DNA of 64,000 bases from CAWBOV01 sp963790525 (GTDB lineage Bacteria; Actinomycetota; Actinomycetes; Mycobacteriales; Jatrophihabitantaceae), in the NCBI GenBank assembly GCA_963790525.1, contig CAWBOV010000003.1, positions 186,001 through 250,000 of the forward strand, in the 5' to 3' direction. The translations under genes and the position numbers were made by a program. A model generated the notes under the pieces. That model saw only the letters and a program-made list of their open reading frames with translations. It ran no database searches and had not been told where the DNA came from. Shown here in pieces: positions 18,935 through 28,449 of the stretch. The stretch's first letter is position 1. Each line of letters starts with the position of its first letter.

Positions 18935-20344
18935 GTGTCGCTCGCGACTCGGTATCGCTTCAGGACGCGTCGACTCACGTCGGTCGTAGTCGCGGTGACA
19001 GCCGCCCTTGCATGCGCAATCGCGGGCGTTGTCCCCGCCGGCGCGGTCACTCCCGGTGCCCCATCGGCTCAGCTGGATTCCTTTTTCGGCCAGGTGGTCG
19101 TTGATTCCGCGCGCTCACTGTTCACGCTCACCGTCACCAATCCCGGACCCGCGATCAACCATGTCCGCATCGACATGGCGCTGACCGGAAGCTCGCAGAT
19201 GCAGGGCCGGGACATCCAACTCCAGTACGCCTCCGAGCTATGGATCGGCGCGGACCTCGAAGGAACGGCCGACGCGCCGGGAGGGATCACCGGCTACTTC
19301 GGGATCCCGCAGGGATCGACCCTGCAATCGGGTCAGACGGTCTATCACATGCGCATCGCCTTCCTCGCGGGTGCGCCCGCCGACACCGTCACGGCAACCT
19401 TCAACGTCGACTCGGTCGACCTCCTCACCGACGAGCCGTCGACGACGCTGGCCGCGGCCACAGGGCAGATGGGCGTGGTCCTCAAGACCAATCCGGTCGC
19501 CCCGAATCTGTCGCTGACCGCCACCAGCGGCGTCGCGAAGGAGATCGACCTCGCGCCGACGAACGCCGATGGGCTCTATTGCAGGGAGACGTTCACGCCC
19601 GCCGACCACGGCACCGTAACCAGTCTCGGTGCCTACGACGGCTCCGTCCTGTCCTACCTCGCTCCCGCTGGCTACGTCGGGCCGGCGAGCTTCACCTACA
19701 CCGCGACAGCGCCGGGCAGCGAGCTGCAGATCGAGGACCCGCTCACCGCAACGGGCACCGTGACCATCCAGGTGAAGGCGCCCACGTCGCTGACGACGGC
19801 GTTGTCTCCCACACGTCCCATGGTGGACAGCCAGCCCCGCCTCAAGATCAGCGCTCACTCCGTCGGCGGGGTGGACGGCGCATCGATCATCGTGTCCGTC
19901 GGCGGGTCGCGGCTGTCGGCCGTTCTGACCCACGGCACAACGACGGTGACCCTGCCCCGGATGACCGCAGGCCCCCACTCGATCATCGTCGCCTTCCCGG
20001 GCACGTCGACTGCCCAGCCGGTGACGGCGGGGATCACCGAGTCGGTCCTCACGCACGCGACGCACCTGTCCGCGACGACCACGCCGACCCGGGTGACGAC
20101 CTCGACGGCGCATCCGCAGATCGTGGTTAGGGTCACGTCGGCGGGCGGGTCCGTCGAGGCCGGCCGGGTCACTCTGTACTCGGGCACCACCGCGATCGGA
20201 CATGCGACGGTCAGTCATGGTCGCGCCGTCATCACAGTGTCCGAGCTCAAGGCGGTGCACTACGCGTGGCGCCTGAAGTTCGCGGGTACGGCCACGACCT
20301 CCGCGTCGACGCTCGCCGTCGCCCTGACGGTTCTCCGAGCCTGA
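18935..20344 (+). CDS. Secreted protein with Ig-like beta domains
   Basis: About 470 residues. The N-terminus SLATRYRFRTRRLTSVVVAV followed by AALACAIAGVVPAGA is a Sec signal peptide with cleavage after GAVPAGA-type Ala residues. The mature part is Thr/Ser/Val-rich beta sequence with repeats typical of Ig-like or cadherin-like surface proteins (HGTVTSLGAYDGSVLSYLAP, GPASFTYTATAP, RLKISAHSVGG, GRVTLYSGTTAIG). No catalytic motif is seen and there is no C-terminal anchor. The GTG at 18935 has an AGGA ten bases ahead; a GTG at 18926 is also in frame. Function unknown, probably cell-surface or matrix. Confidence 0.75.
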   Translation: MSLATRYRFRTRRLTSVVVAVTAALACAIAGVVPAGAVTPGAPSAQLDSFFGQVVVDSARSLFTLTVTNPGPAINHVRIDMALTGSSQMQGRDIQLQYASELWIGADLEGTADAPGGITGYFGIPQGSTLQSGQTVYHMRIAFLAGAPADTVTATFNVDSVDLLTDEPSTTLAAATGQMGVVLKTNPVAPNLSLTATSGVAKEIDLAPTNADGLYCRETFTPADHGTVTSLGAYDGSVLSYLAPAGYVGPASFTYTATAPGSELQIEDPLTATGTVTIQVKAPTSLTTALSPTRPMVDSQPRLKISAHSVGGVDGASIIVSVGGSRLSAVLTHGTTTVTLPRMTAGPHSIIVAFPGTSTAQPVTAGITESVLTHATHLSATTTPTRVTTSTAHPQIVVRVTSAGGSVEAGRVTLYSGTTAIGHATVSHGRAVITVSELKAVHYAWRLKFAGTATTSASTLAVALTVLRA

Positions 20345-20374
20345 AGACCGACCCGGAACGCAACCGGGTGCGGG

Positions 20375-21226
20375 TCAGGCGGTTGCTTCACCCTCGGAGG
20401 CAGCGAGGGGTGAGTCGACGGCGGAGAGCTCGAGCCGGCTGCTGGCCCTGGCGCGCCGCTCGGCGGTCTGGCGGGCGATGTCGTTGATCGGCGTGATGTC
20501 ACCGGCACGGACGATCTCGTCGCAGATGTCGTGCAGCTTGCGGTTGGCGTTCTGGGATGTCAGCCGCAGCAGATCGAACGCGGAGTCCATCTTCACGTCG
20601 AGGGCGGACATGACGATGCCCATGGCCGCGCCGATCGTGCGGTTGGTGGTCAGGGCGAGTTCGAGGTTGTCGATCTTGTCGTGGTCCTGGGCCCGCGACA
20701 GCGCGATGGCGGCGTGGTCGGCGAACACCGCGGCGAACCGGTCGATCGCGTCGGTGAAGTACCCGGGCTGCATCGAGTAGAGCGCCATCGCGCCGAGCAC
20801 GACGTCGTCGAACACGAGGCAATAGGCCAGCGCGGAACGGATCGGTGTCTGCGCAGTCATCCGTTCGCTGTAGGCCGGCCAGCGGGGATCGGTGGAGAGG
20901 TCGTCCACGCGGACGGTGCTGCGGGTGTGGAGCGCGGTCCATGCCACGCCCTGCCTCGTCTCGGCGGAGACGCGCAGTGCCCGCACGACGAGCTCGGGGT
21001 CGCTGGCGTAGTCGTAGGACAGGCCACGCGAGGTGAGGTGGACGATGCCCACTCCACTGCACCCGGTCGCGCCCACCGCGAGTTCGGTGATGCGACGCAG
21101 CGTGCTGTCGTGGTCGGGTTGTTCGGCGAGGTCGCGGGCGAGCGAGGCGAACCAGCGGGCACTGTCAAGGTCGTCGATGTCAGCCAAAGCGCAGGCTCCC
21201 TGGAGTACGGCGAAAGGAGTCTGCAT
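20375..21226 (-). CDS. GAF and ANTAR domain regulator
   Basis: A 283-residue protein from ATG 21224-21226 (MQTPFAVLQGACALADID). Residues 30-180 are a GAF sensor domain (DSTLRRITELAVGATGCSGV, DYASDPELVVRALRV, PIRSALAYCLVFDDVVLGAM). Residues 185-245 are an ANTAR domain (LELALTTNRTIGAAMGIVMS, AFDLLRLTSQNANRKLHDIC), which binds RNA hairpins in other members to prevent termination. It is a cytosolic stress or signal regulator; the target is not visible here. It stands alone. Confidence 0.92.
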   Translation of the reverse strand: MQTPFAVLQGACALADIDDLDSARWFASLARDLAEQPDHDSTLRRITELAVGATGCSGVGIVHLTSRGLSYDYASDPELVVRALRVSAETRQGVAWTALHTRSTVRVDDLSTDPRWPAYSERMTAQTPIRSALAYCLVFDDVVLGAMALYSMQPGYFTDAIDRFAAVFADHAAIALSRAQDHDKIDNLELALTTNRTIGAAMGIVMSALDVKMDSAFDLLRLTSQNANRKLHDICDEIVRAGDITPINDIARQTAERRARASSRLELSAVDSPLAASEGEATA

Positions 21227-21495
21227 GGCTCGTCGCTTGAACCGCTGCAGGTGCAGCCATTCTACCCGGCCACTGGAGCAGAAAGGTAGCCGACGCACAC
21301 TGCGCGTGGCGGGGCCGGCATCGCAGGGATGGTGGTCAGTCCCTGCAACGCTCCGGAACCTGTCTGCTCAAGCGACTCCTTACGATCAAGGCCGAAGCGC
21401 CACCCGTCGATCGTGGCAGTTGCGGCCGAGGCATGCAAACCGCGACGTGACTGTCAAGGATTGCCGAACCTGTGCAATCGAGGTCCGGCCCCGGC
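21227..21495. other. Intergenic stretch with a possible promoter for the GAF-ANTAR gene
   Basis: No gene is supported here. Base composition is a little less GC-rich than around it. On the minus strand a TTGACA-like hexamer (complement of 21450-21455) is oriented toward the GAF-ANTAR gene; the corresponding -10 is not clear. It is only a candidate promoter. Confidence 0.25.
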
Positions 21496-22644
21496 TCACG
21501 CGGCTGCGGACAGCCCCAGTCGCACCAGGCGGTGTCGAAGGACGCGGGCGAACGTCGTCTCGCCGCTGCTCAGGCGACGGAAGGCCGCCCACCCAGGGGC
21601 ACTGAAGGCCAGCAACAGATGGAAGAGGTACGGCCTGCGCTCGAATGCCCGCAGGCACAGGCGTCCCGCGCGCATCTCCGCACCGAGCGTGCGCTCCACC
21701 TCGGCTGTGTATGAGGCGCTCACGGCATCCGGATCGTCGCCGGCCACGACGCGGGCCGCGGCGCGTCCTGCCATCCGGCCAGAGCGCAGGGCGAACGAGA
21801 TGCCCTCGCGCGTCCACGGCTCGAGCAGGCCGGCCGCGTCCCCGGCGAGCAGGACCCGCCCGCGGGCCAGGGGCGAGCTGTCCGTGCGGCAATGGGTCAG
21901 ATGGCCGCCGCTGCTGACCTGGTCGGCAGCGGCGAGCCCGAGCCGGTCGACCAGTTCGGTGAGATAGCGCTTACCCTCGCTGCCCCGCTTCCGGTCGAGG
22001 ATCACGCCCACGGTCAGCTGATCGCCTTTCGGGAACGCCCATCCGTACGAGCCGGGAACAGCGCCCCAGTCCAGGTGCACCCGGTCGTGCCACTCCTCCT
22101 GCTGGGTGCGCGTCAGGGACAGCTCGACCTCCAGGCCGAGGTCGACCTGCGCGAACTCCGCGCCCACGTACCGGCTCGTCCGCCCGGCGCTGCCATCGGC
22201 ACCCACGACCGCCCGCGCCCTGATCTCGCCCATGGACGTCAGCAGCGTGACGACGGCACCGTCCGCGGACAGCCCCCGCAGCGTGCAGCCCTCCCGTACC
22301 TCCACGCCGCGCTCACCCGCCACGGCCATCAGGTGCGCGTCGAACTCGCGGCGGTAGACCATCCGCATGACCGGCCGGTCCGAGCGCCGCACCCGCCGGT
22401 AGCGCCCGCGGTAGGTGAACGACACCCGCCGCACCTCGGCCCGCGCGGCCGCCTCCGTCCCCGGCGGCAGGTTGTCGAGCGATACCTGGAGCAGCCCGCC
22501 ACCGCAGAGCTTGTAGCGCGGCAGAGTCTCCCTCTCGATCACCAGCACGTCGGCGCCGTCGGACCGGGCGGCGATCGCGGCGCTCGCACCGGCCGGTCCC
22601 GCGCCGACCACGACGACGTCCCAGACCGTGTCCGCAGGGCTCAC
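21496..22644 (-). CDS. FAD-dependent oxidoreductase, geranylgeranyl reductase family
   Basis: A 382-residue flavoprotein. It has the N-terminal FAD site DVVVVGAGPAGASAAIAA, the YKLCGGGL loop typical of geranylgeranyl-reductase-like enzymes, RARAVVGADGSAGRTSR, and the second FAD motif LLAGDAAGLLEPWTREGISF with the family's GI signature. Such enzymes reduce isoprenoid double bonds or act in menaquinone or lipid modification; the substrate cannot be told. It is the last gene of a three-gene minus-strand operon and its start overlaps the preceding gene by four bases. Confidence 0.9.
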   Translation of the reverse strand: MSPADTVWDVVVVGAGPAGASAAIAARSDGADVLVIERETLPRYKLCGGGLLQVSLDNLPPGTEAAARAEVRRVSFTYRGRYRRVRRSDRPVMRMVYRREFDAHLMAVAGERGVEVREGCTLRGLSADGAVVTLLTSMGEIRARAVVGADGSAGRTSRYVGAEFAQVDLGLEVELSLTRTQQEEWHDRVHLDWGAVPGSYGWAFPKGDQLTVGVILDRKRGSEGKRYLTELVDRLGLAAADQVSSGGHLTHCRTDSSPLARGRVLLAGDAAGLLEPWTREGISFALRSGRMAGRAAARVVAGDDPDAVSASYTAEVERTLGAEMRAGRLCLRAFERRPYLFHLLLAFSAPGWAAFRRLSSGETTFARVLRHRLVRLGLSAAA

Positions 22645-23396
22645 GCGGCGAGCTCCACGCCGAGCGCGCCGGCGGCCGTTCGATACGCGCCGAGCAGGCG
22701 CGCCCGTCGCACCAGGCCGATCAGGCGCTCGCCGGTCTCCGGGCGCACGAAGGTGATCACCGAGATCATCTCCGTGAGGTGGTCCGGCCGGGCCGCGTGC
22801 ACGACCGCGGTCAGCGTGTCGTCGTCCTGCGCGCGGATGATGTCGTCGAGCTGGTCGTGGTCGTCGGTGTAGTAGGCCAGCAGCAGCAGTTGCGCCGCCG
22901 TGGCCCGGGCGATGACGCCGGAGACGACCTCCGGCGGTGCCGCCGAGACCAGCCGCCCGAGCGTCACGAAGTCGCCGTTCGTCAGCAGTTCCTGAGCCAC
23001 GTCGACGGCGAGCTCCGGCCGGACGGCAGCGATGATCGCGGCGGTGTGGTCGGGCTGCAGCGTCACCACGACCCGGGCCAGGTAGGCGGCGTCGTAGTGC
23101 TGCGCGAAGGCGATCGCCTCCTCGGTCGTCACCACGCTGGCGATCCGTCCGCTCAGCGTGGGCCCCACCGCGATCCTCGCGATACGTGCCGTGAGGGTCA
23201 GCGGCAGCAGGTGGACGGTGCCCGCCAGCCTCCTCAGCTGCGGCTCGAGGCGCCGGAAGCGTGCCCGCCCGATCGTGTCCCGCAACTGCCGGACGTCCTC
23301 GGCTGCGGCCGTCGAGAGGAAGGCGAGGTCGTCGGCGTCGACGTCCAGTTCCGCGGCGAGTTTGCCGATCTCGGCGCGCGTGGCGAGGTCAGCCAC
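22641..23396 (-). CDS. Hypothetical helical-repeat protein
   Basis: A 251-residue protein, mainly amphipathic helices in repeating units (IAFAQHYDAAYLARVVVTLQ, HTAAIIAAVRPELAVDVAQE, NGDFVTLGRLVSAAPPEVVS, DDIIRAQDDDTLTAVVHAAR). The pattern faintly recalls the superhelical N-domain of MgtE, but no channel part is present, so this is only a structural analogy. It has no signal peptide. The ATGA overlap with the FAD reductase and the eight-base overlap with the small gene upstream show tight coupling; the three products probably work together. Confidence 0.65.
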   Translation of the reverse strand: MADLATRAEIGKLAAELDVDADDLAFLSTAAAEDVRQLRDTIGRARFRRLEPQLRRLAGTVHLLPLTLTARIARIAVGPTLSGRIASVVTTEEAIAFAQHYDAAYLARVVVTLQPDHTAAIIAAVRPELAVDVAQELLTNGDFVTLGRLVSAAPPEVVSGVIARATAAQLLLLAYYTDDHDQLDDIIRAQDDDTLTAVVHAARPDHLTEMISVITFVRPETGERLIGLVRRARLLGAYRTAAGALGVELAA

Positions 23397-23625
23397 GCCG
23401 GCTGCCGGTCGCCAGCTTGCGGGCCTGCCCGCGGATCGGCCAGGGCACGAGGCGGAGGGCCTTCTCGATCGACTCCTTCACGCTCTCGCTGTCCGCGGCG
23501 ACGGCCCGGGTGACGGCGGCGACGAGCGGTGCGGCCTCGGCCGGGGTGTAGCCGTCAAGGATCGCCACGGTGCCGGGATCCACCTCCAGCGCAGAGGCGA
23601 GGGCGGTGACCTCAGCTGATGTCAT
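23389..23625 (-). CDS. Small hypothetical protein, first gene of a three-gene operon
   Basis: A 78-residue protein (MTSAEVTALASALEVDPGTV, LDGYTPAEAAPLVAAV, KESIEKALRLVPWPIRGQAR). It is helical, with a short basic end and no known motif. Its stop lies inside the next gene's start (eight-base overlap). It is divergent from the MFS transporter gene at 23680. Confidence 0.6.
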   Translation of the reverse strand: MTSAEVTALASALEVDPGTVAILDGYTPAEAAPLVAAVTRAVAADSESVKESIEKALRLVPWPIRGQARKLATGSRRG

Positions 23626-23679
23626 GCGGCGAGCCTAGGCCCGCGCGGTGGGCCCCGCCCGACTGTGTACCGTGCGCGC

Positions 23680-24943
23680 GTGAGCCAGACCAGGCAGGGC
23701 GGTCCTCCCGTCGACGCGGAGGTGCTGGCCGCGGTGCGCGCCACGTACGTCGCGTTCAGCTGCTCGGGGTTCGTCTTCGCCAGCTGGGCCTCCCGGATCC
23801 CGCAGGTGCGCGACCGCCTCCACCTGACACCGGCCGACCTGGGGCTGATGCTGCTGTCCATCGCCGTGGGCTCGCTGCTCGCCCTGCCGCTCAGCGGGAC
23901 GATCGTGCACCTGTTCAACTCGCGGCGCACGGTCGCGGCCATGGCGCCGACGGTCGCCATCGGCCTGCTGATCATCGGCGTCGGCTACCGCGTGGGCGTC
24001 GTCCCCGTGGTGATCGGCCTGTTCGTGCTCGGTTTCGGCAACGCCGCCTGGGACGTCGCCATGAACGTCCAGGGTGCGAACGCGGAGCAGCAGCTCGGAC
24101 GGGCGATCATGCCCCGCTTCCACGCGGGATACAGCCTGGGGACGGTGGCCGGCGCAGTCCTCGGCGCCGCCATGGTGGCGCTGCACGTACCGGTCACCAC
24201 GCATCTGATCGCGGCCGGAGTCGTGGTGGCCGTCGTGGTGCCGGCGGAGGTGCGTCGGTTCCTGCCCGATCACGGTGCAGCGAAGGGGCGTCACCGCCGA
24301 AGTGGGCGTCACCGCCGAGGTGGGCGTCACCGCCGAGGTGCCCGGCCGGCCCGACCGTTCCGGTGTCGCCCAACGCGCCCTCGCGCGCTGGGGCGAGTCG
24401 CGGACGGTGCTGATCGGCATCTGTGTGCTCGCGTTCGCCTTCGCGGAGGGCGCGGGCAACGACTGGATCAACGTGTCGCTGATCGACGCCCATCACGCGC
24501 CCGCGGCGGTCGGGACCCTCGGATTCGCCGCGTTCCTCGCGGCCATGACCGGCATGCGCTGGGTCGGCACCAGCCTGATCGACCGCTTCGGCCGGGTGGT
24601 CGTCGTGCGGGCGCTGGCCGCTCTCGCCGTCGTCGGGGTGGCACTGTTCGTCGTCAGCCCGGACATCCCTGTCGCCTATGTCGGGGCTGTGCTCTGGGGG
24701 GCAGGCGCGTCCCTCGGCTTCCCCATCGGCATGAGCGCGGCAGCGGACGATCCGGCCGCGGCAGCAGGGCGGGTCAGCGTCGTCGCGTCGATCGGCTACG
24801 TCGCGTTCCTCGGCGGGCCGCCGCTGATCGGTTTCCTCGGCGATCACATCACCGTGCTGCATGCGCTGGGCACCGTGGGCATCCTGCTCCTGATCGCGGC
24901 GCTGCTCGCCCGCTGCTTCCACCCCATCGCGCCCGGCGGCTGA
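23680..24943 (+). CDS. MFS transporter, YbjJ-like, one frameshift
   Basis: A twelve-helix major facilitator. From GTG 23680 (VSQTRQGGPPVDAEV) the first half shows VAFSCSGFVFASWASRIPQV, LHLTPADLGLMLLSIAVGSL and GFGNAAWDVAMNVQGANAEQ, the pattern of the YbjJ branch. An extra G in the GGGG run at about 24286 shifts the frame inside a tandem repeat. The second frame continues VTAEVGVTAEVPGRPDRSG, then FAEGAGNDWINVSLIDAHHA and GASLGFPIGMSAAADDP to 24943. The corrected length is about 420 residues. The substrate is unknown. The repeat lies in the central cytoplasmic loop, where length changes are tolerated. Confidence 0.85.
24286..24339. repeat. 18-bp tandem repeat, three units, inside the MFS gene
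   Basis: GGGCGTCACCGCCGAGGT is repeated three times head to tail with a two-base difference in the first copy. In the restored frame it encodes GVTAEV three times in the central loop of the transporter. The frameshift of the gene sits at its left edge. Confidence 0.85.
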
Positions 24944-24961
24944 GGCCGCGACGGCGCAGGC

Positions 24962-26044
24962 TCACGGCCCGAGTGCGCGCAGTGCGGGACGTTCCACGAC
25001 CGTGTGCACCAGCCACGCCAGTCCGGTGGACAGGCCGAGCGCTGCCAGCGCCAGCACGCCGACGGGCAGGTGCGCGTCGGCGAGTTGCAGCGCGCGGATC
25101 ACGAGCTGGTGCAGCAGGTAGAAGGCGTAGGACCAGGCTCCGAACGTCACCAGCAACGGTGGCAGCGCTCGTTGGTGACCTAGATCCGCGCTCGCCGCGG
25201 CCACGACGAGCAGCAGGTACGGCACGACGGTGACGGCGACCGTCGACCCCCACGCGGGCGCCGTGCAGGCAGCACCCGCCGCGGCGAGGGCCACCCCTGC
25301 CGCCCAGGGGCGCGGAAGACGCACTCGCAGACCCCGTTGCACCGCCAGCGCCGCGAGCATCCCGAGGGCGAACTCCGGGAGCCGGGCCGGCGGGAAGATG
25401 TAGGTCCAGAAGTGGTTCGGGTCGCTGGAGCGCACCAACGCCGGCACACCGACGCCAAGCGCCAGCAGGCCCAGGCCGCACCACCACAGTCCCGGGGTGG
25501 TCAGCCGGCGCCCCGCGCGGAGCAGGAGCGGGAACAGCAGGTAGAAGAACAGCTCGCACGAGACCGACCAGCACACCCCGTCCGCGGCGAAGTGCACCGA
25601 GGTGGCCGGCGCCCAGGCCTGCATGAGGAACGTCCCGGGCAGCAGCGTGACGGGGTCGGCGTGCCACCCCGCCTCGGCGAGCGCCACGAGGATGCCGAGC
25701 AGCCAGGCGAGGAGGTAGGCGGGCACGATCCGCGCACACCGCCGGCGCCAGAACCTCGGCGCCGCGAGCTGCGGGGCCGCCGACCAGGTGAGGACGAAGC
25801 CGGACAGGATGAAGAAGAACGAGACACCGCTGCGGCCGCCGAGGGCCAGCGGGCCGCCCGGGTCGACGTGGACCGCGAACACGAGCAGCGCCGCCGCGGC
25901 GCGCAGGGCCGTGAGCGTGGGCAGGTCATGGCGCAGGGCGGCGGACGGAACGGCGGATGCGGGCTGGGCGGTGAATGCCGGCGGCGCGGCGGCCGCGGCA
26001 GGCGCGGCCGGACCTGGCGGCGCGGCGACTGCGCGGACGCCCAT
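24962..26044 (-). CDS. Membrane acyltransferase, OafA/YrhL-type
   Basis: A 360-residue acyltransferase-3 family protein. The first helix carries the family signature (LPTLTALRAAAALLVFAVHV with the catalytic-type Arg and His), followed by SGVSFFFILSGFVLTWS and RRCARIVPAYLLAWLLGILV; about nine further hydrophobic segments follow. Such enzymes transfer acetyl or other acyl groups to sugars on the outer face of the membrane. The Ala/Pro-rich N-terminus before the first helix is a cytosolic linker. Divergent from the GH32-like gene; a shared role in modifying or using a polysaccharide is possible but unproven. Confidence 0.9.
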   Translation of the reverse strand: MGVRAVAAPPGPAAPAAAAAPPAFTAQPASAVPSAALRHDLPTLTALRAAAALLVFAVHVDPGGPLALGGRSGVSFFFILSGFVLTWSAAPQLAAPRFWRRRCARIVPAYLLAWLLGILVALAEAGWHADPVTLLPGTFLMQAWAPATSVHFAADGVCWSVSCELFFYLLFPLLLRAGRRLTTPGLWWCGLGLLALGVGVPALVRSSDPNHFWTYIFPPARLPEFALGMLAALAVQRGLRVRLPRPWAAGVALAAAGAACTAPAWGSTVAVTVVPYLLLVVAAASADLGHQRALPPLLVTFGAWSYAFYLLHQLVIRALQLADAHLPVGVLALAALGLSTGLAWLVHTVVERPALRALGP

Positions 26045-26153
26045 GCCCGGGACCGTAGCCAGCGAGGCTGTGCGCGACCTGGCGATCCGTGTTCTGCGGC
26101 CCCGCGAGCCCGATAGGGTGTGCCAGCTGTCTGGACGCCGTGGAGGGGCCGGG

Positions 26154-27116
26154 ATGCTGCGACTGCGCGATGACTGGGTGTGGGACAGCTGGATCGCCGA
26201 CGACGGCGAGCTGTATCACCTGTTCTTCCTCAAGGCCCCCCGCGCGCTCGGTGATCCGGGGCTGCGCCACGCCCGCGCCACGATCGGGCACGCCACCTCG
26301 CCGGATCTGCGCGAGTGGACCCATCTCGGGGACGCGCTGCTGCCCGACCCCGCCGGCTGGGACGATCTGGCCGTGTGGACGGGATCGGTGGTCCGCGGCG
26401 ATGACGGGCTCTGGCGGATGTTCTACACGGCGATCGCCACCCGGGGACACGGGCTGCGCGACCAGCGCATCGGCGTCGTCGTGTCGGAGGATCTGCACAC
26501 CTGGCGCCGCGTGACCGATCACCCGATCGTGACCGCTGATCCACGGTGGTACCGGACGCTCGAGGAGGACGTGACCGCGAGTGAGACCTGGCGCGACCCC
26601 TTCGTCTTCCGGGATCCCGGCGGTGACGGCTGGCGCATGCTGATCACGGCGCGCGCGATCGGTGCGGACCGCAACGACGACGGTGTACTGGCCGAGGCTC
26701 GCAGCGCGGACCTGCTCAGGTGGGAGGTCATGGCGCCGGTGTGCGCTCCCGGCGCGGGGTTCGGCCAGCTCGAGGTCGCGCAGGTGCGCGTCATCGGTGA
26801 CCGGCCCGTCCTCGTCTTCACGTGTCACCCGCAGGAGCAGACCGCCGATCGCATCGAGCGGTCCGGTCGGTACTGCACCTGGTCGGTGGTGGGCCCCTCG
26901 GTCACGGGGCCCTGGGACATCGGCACCGCCCAGCCGTTCCGCGCCGAACCGGCGCTGTTCGCCGCGCCGCTCGTGCAGCAGCGCGACGGCTCGTGGGCAC
27001 TCGTCGGGTTCCGCAATCTCGAGCCGGAGGGGATCTTCTCCTTCGAGATCCTCGATCCGATCCCGGTCGAGCTGCGGGACGGCCGCCTGGTCGCCGTGAC
27101 CGACGCACGCGCCTAA
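26154..27116 (+). CDS. GH32/GH68-like five-bladed beta-propeller glycosidase
   Basis: A 320-residue protein from ATG 26154, preceded by GGAGG-like bases. The repeated W/D-rich blades (DDWVWDSWIADDGELYHLFF, HATSPDLREWTHLGDALLPD, WTGSVVRGDDGLWRMFYTA) and the motif ETWRDPFVFRDPGGDGWRML, with the RDP Asp, mark the five-bladed propeller shared by GH32, GH43, GH62 and GH68. There is no signal peptide, so action in the cytosol on a small fructoside or related sugar is likely. It ends by overlapping the cinA stop in convergent orientation. Confidence 0.85.
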   Translation: MLRLRDDWVWDSWIADDGELYHLFFLKAPRALGDPGLRHARATIGHATSPDLREWTHLGDALLPDPAGWDDLAVWTGSVVRGDDGLWRMFYTAIATRGHGLRDQRIGVVVSEDLHTWRRVTDHPIVTADPRWYRTLEEDVTASETWRDPFVFRDPGGDGWRMLITARAIGADRNDDGVLAEARSADLLRWEVMAPVCAPGAGFGQLEVAQVRVIGDRPVLVFTCHPQEQTADRIERSGRYCTWSVVGPSVTGPWDIGTAQPFRAEPALFAAPLVQQRDGSWALVGFRNLEPEGIFSFEILDPIPVELRDGRLVAVTDARA

Positions 27117-28394
27117 CCGACGTCGGCCAGCACTTCGCGCAGCAGGTGCATCGCGACGACGACCGCGCGGGCGCGGATGTCGGGGCGGGCTCCGGGGACA
27201 CTGATGCGCCGGGCGAGCGTCCGGCTGCCGGCGCTGACGCAGAGGTGGACCAGGCCGACGGGCTTCTGCGCCGTGCCCCCGCCGGGACCGGCGATGCCGG
27301 TGATGCCGACGCCGACGTCGGCGCCGAAGCGGGCGCGCACCCCCGTGGCCATCGCCTCGGCGACCTCGGCACTGACGGCGCCGACCCGCTCGATCAGCTC
27401 GGCCGGCACGCCGAGCAGGTCCTCCTTGACCGCGTCCGCGTAGCTGGTCACACCGCCGAGGACGTAGCGCGAGGAACCCGGGCGATCGGTCAGCCGGGCG
27501 GCCAGCAGACCGCCGGTGCACGACTCGGCGGTGGCGATCGACTGCGCCCCGCGGACCAGGGCGTCGGCCACGATGTCGTCGATGGTGGCGCCGTCGGCGG
27601 AGAACAGCGTGTCTGCGTAGGTCCCGGCGAGGACGGCGGCGAGGGCCTCGTAGCGCTCCTGGGCCGCGGGCCCGTAGCGCGTCACGATCTCGAGCTCGCC
27701 GTCGCGCAGGCAGGTCGTGATCTCGAGGTCGGCCAGCTGTGCATCGTGGGTCCGCAGCGTCGCGGCGAGTTCGGACTCGGGCGTGCCCCACAGCCGGATG
27801 GTCGCCTGGCGCAGCTCCTGCCGGCCCGCGAGCGCCGCCTGCACGGCAGCCGAGGCCAGCGCGTCGGGCCACATTCCCTGCAGCTCGCGCGGCGGCCCGG
27901 GGAGCACGATGACCGGCGGCCCGCTGCGCCCGTCGGCCGGCGGCACCACCAGACCGGGCGCGGTCCCGACGGGAGTGAGCACGTCGGCGCCGTCAGGGAC
28001 CAGGGCCTGCTTGCGCGTGGCTTCGGCCGTGGCCAGCGGGTCCATCCGCCACCCGCGGGCTGCGGTCAGGCGGGCGACGATGGCGCCGATCTGCGCCTCG
28101 ACCGCCGTGTCCAGCCGGGACGGCCGCCCCTGGAAGGTCCCGACGACCTCCGCGGTCAGATCGTCGGCCGTGGGGCCGAGGCCGCCGGACGTGATGATCA
28201 GGTCGACGCCGGATCCGGCGAGGAAGCGTCAAGCTGGCGGTGAGATCCTCCGGGCGGTCGCCGACGACGATCACCTGCGCCACGTCGACGCCGGCGACCC
28301 GGAGCTGTTCGGCCAGCCACGGCCCGTTGCGGTCGGTGACCCGGCCGGTGAGGACCTCGGTGCCGGTGACGACGATTCCCGCGCGACTGCTCAC
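27113..28394 (-). CDS. cinA: CinA-family nicotinamide-nucleotide amidohydrolase, one frameshift
   Basis: Competence/damage-inducible protein CinA, with an N-terminal MoCF-like domain and a C-terminal NMN deamidase domain. A GTG at 28392-28394 starts VSSRAGIVVTGTEVLTGRVT. A one-base slip near 28228 separates PEDLTASL from the frame reading SGVDLIITSGGLGPTADDLT. The C-terminal half is intact: PGPPRELQGMWPDAL, ATAESCTGGLLAARLTDRPG (catalytic Ser) and GVGITGIAGPGGGTAQKPVG. It ends at 27113. The corrected length is about 427 residues, normal for the two-domain form. It helps recycle pyridine nucleotides. Confidence 0.92.
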
Positions 28395-28449
28395 TCCGCG
28401 CATCCTAGGCACGGCGGCGGGAACCCCGTCGCGCGCGGGCGGCCCGCCG

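Noticed and set aside
24286..24339. Programmed frameshift at the GGGG run in the MFS gene
   Set aside because: The same kind of single-base change occurs in many unrelated genes here, so an error in a repeat-rich homopolymer is more likely.
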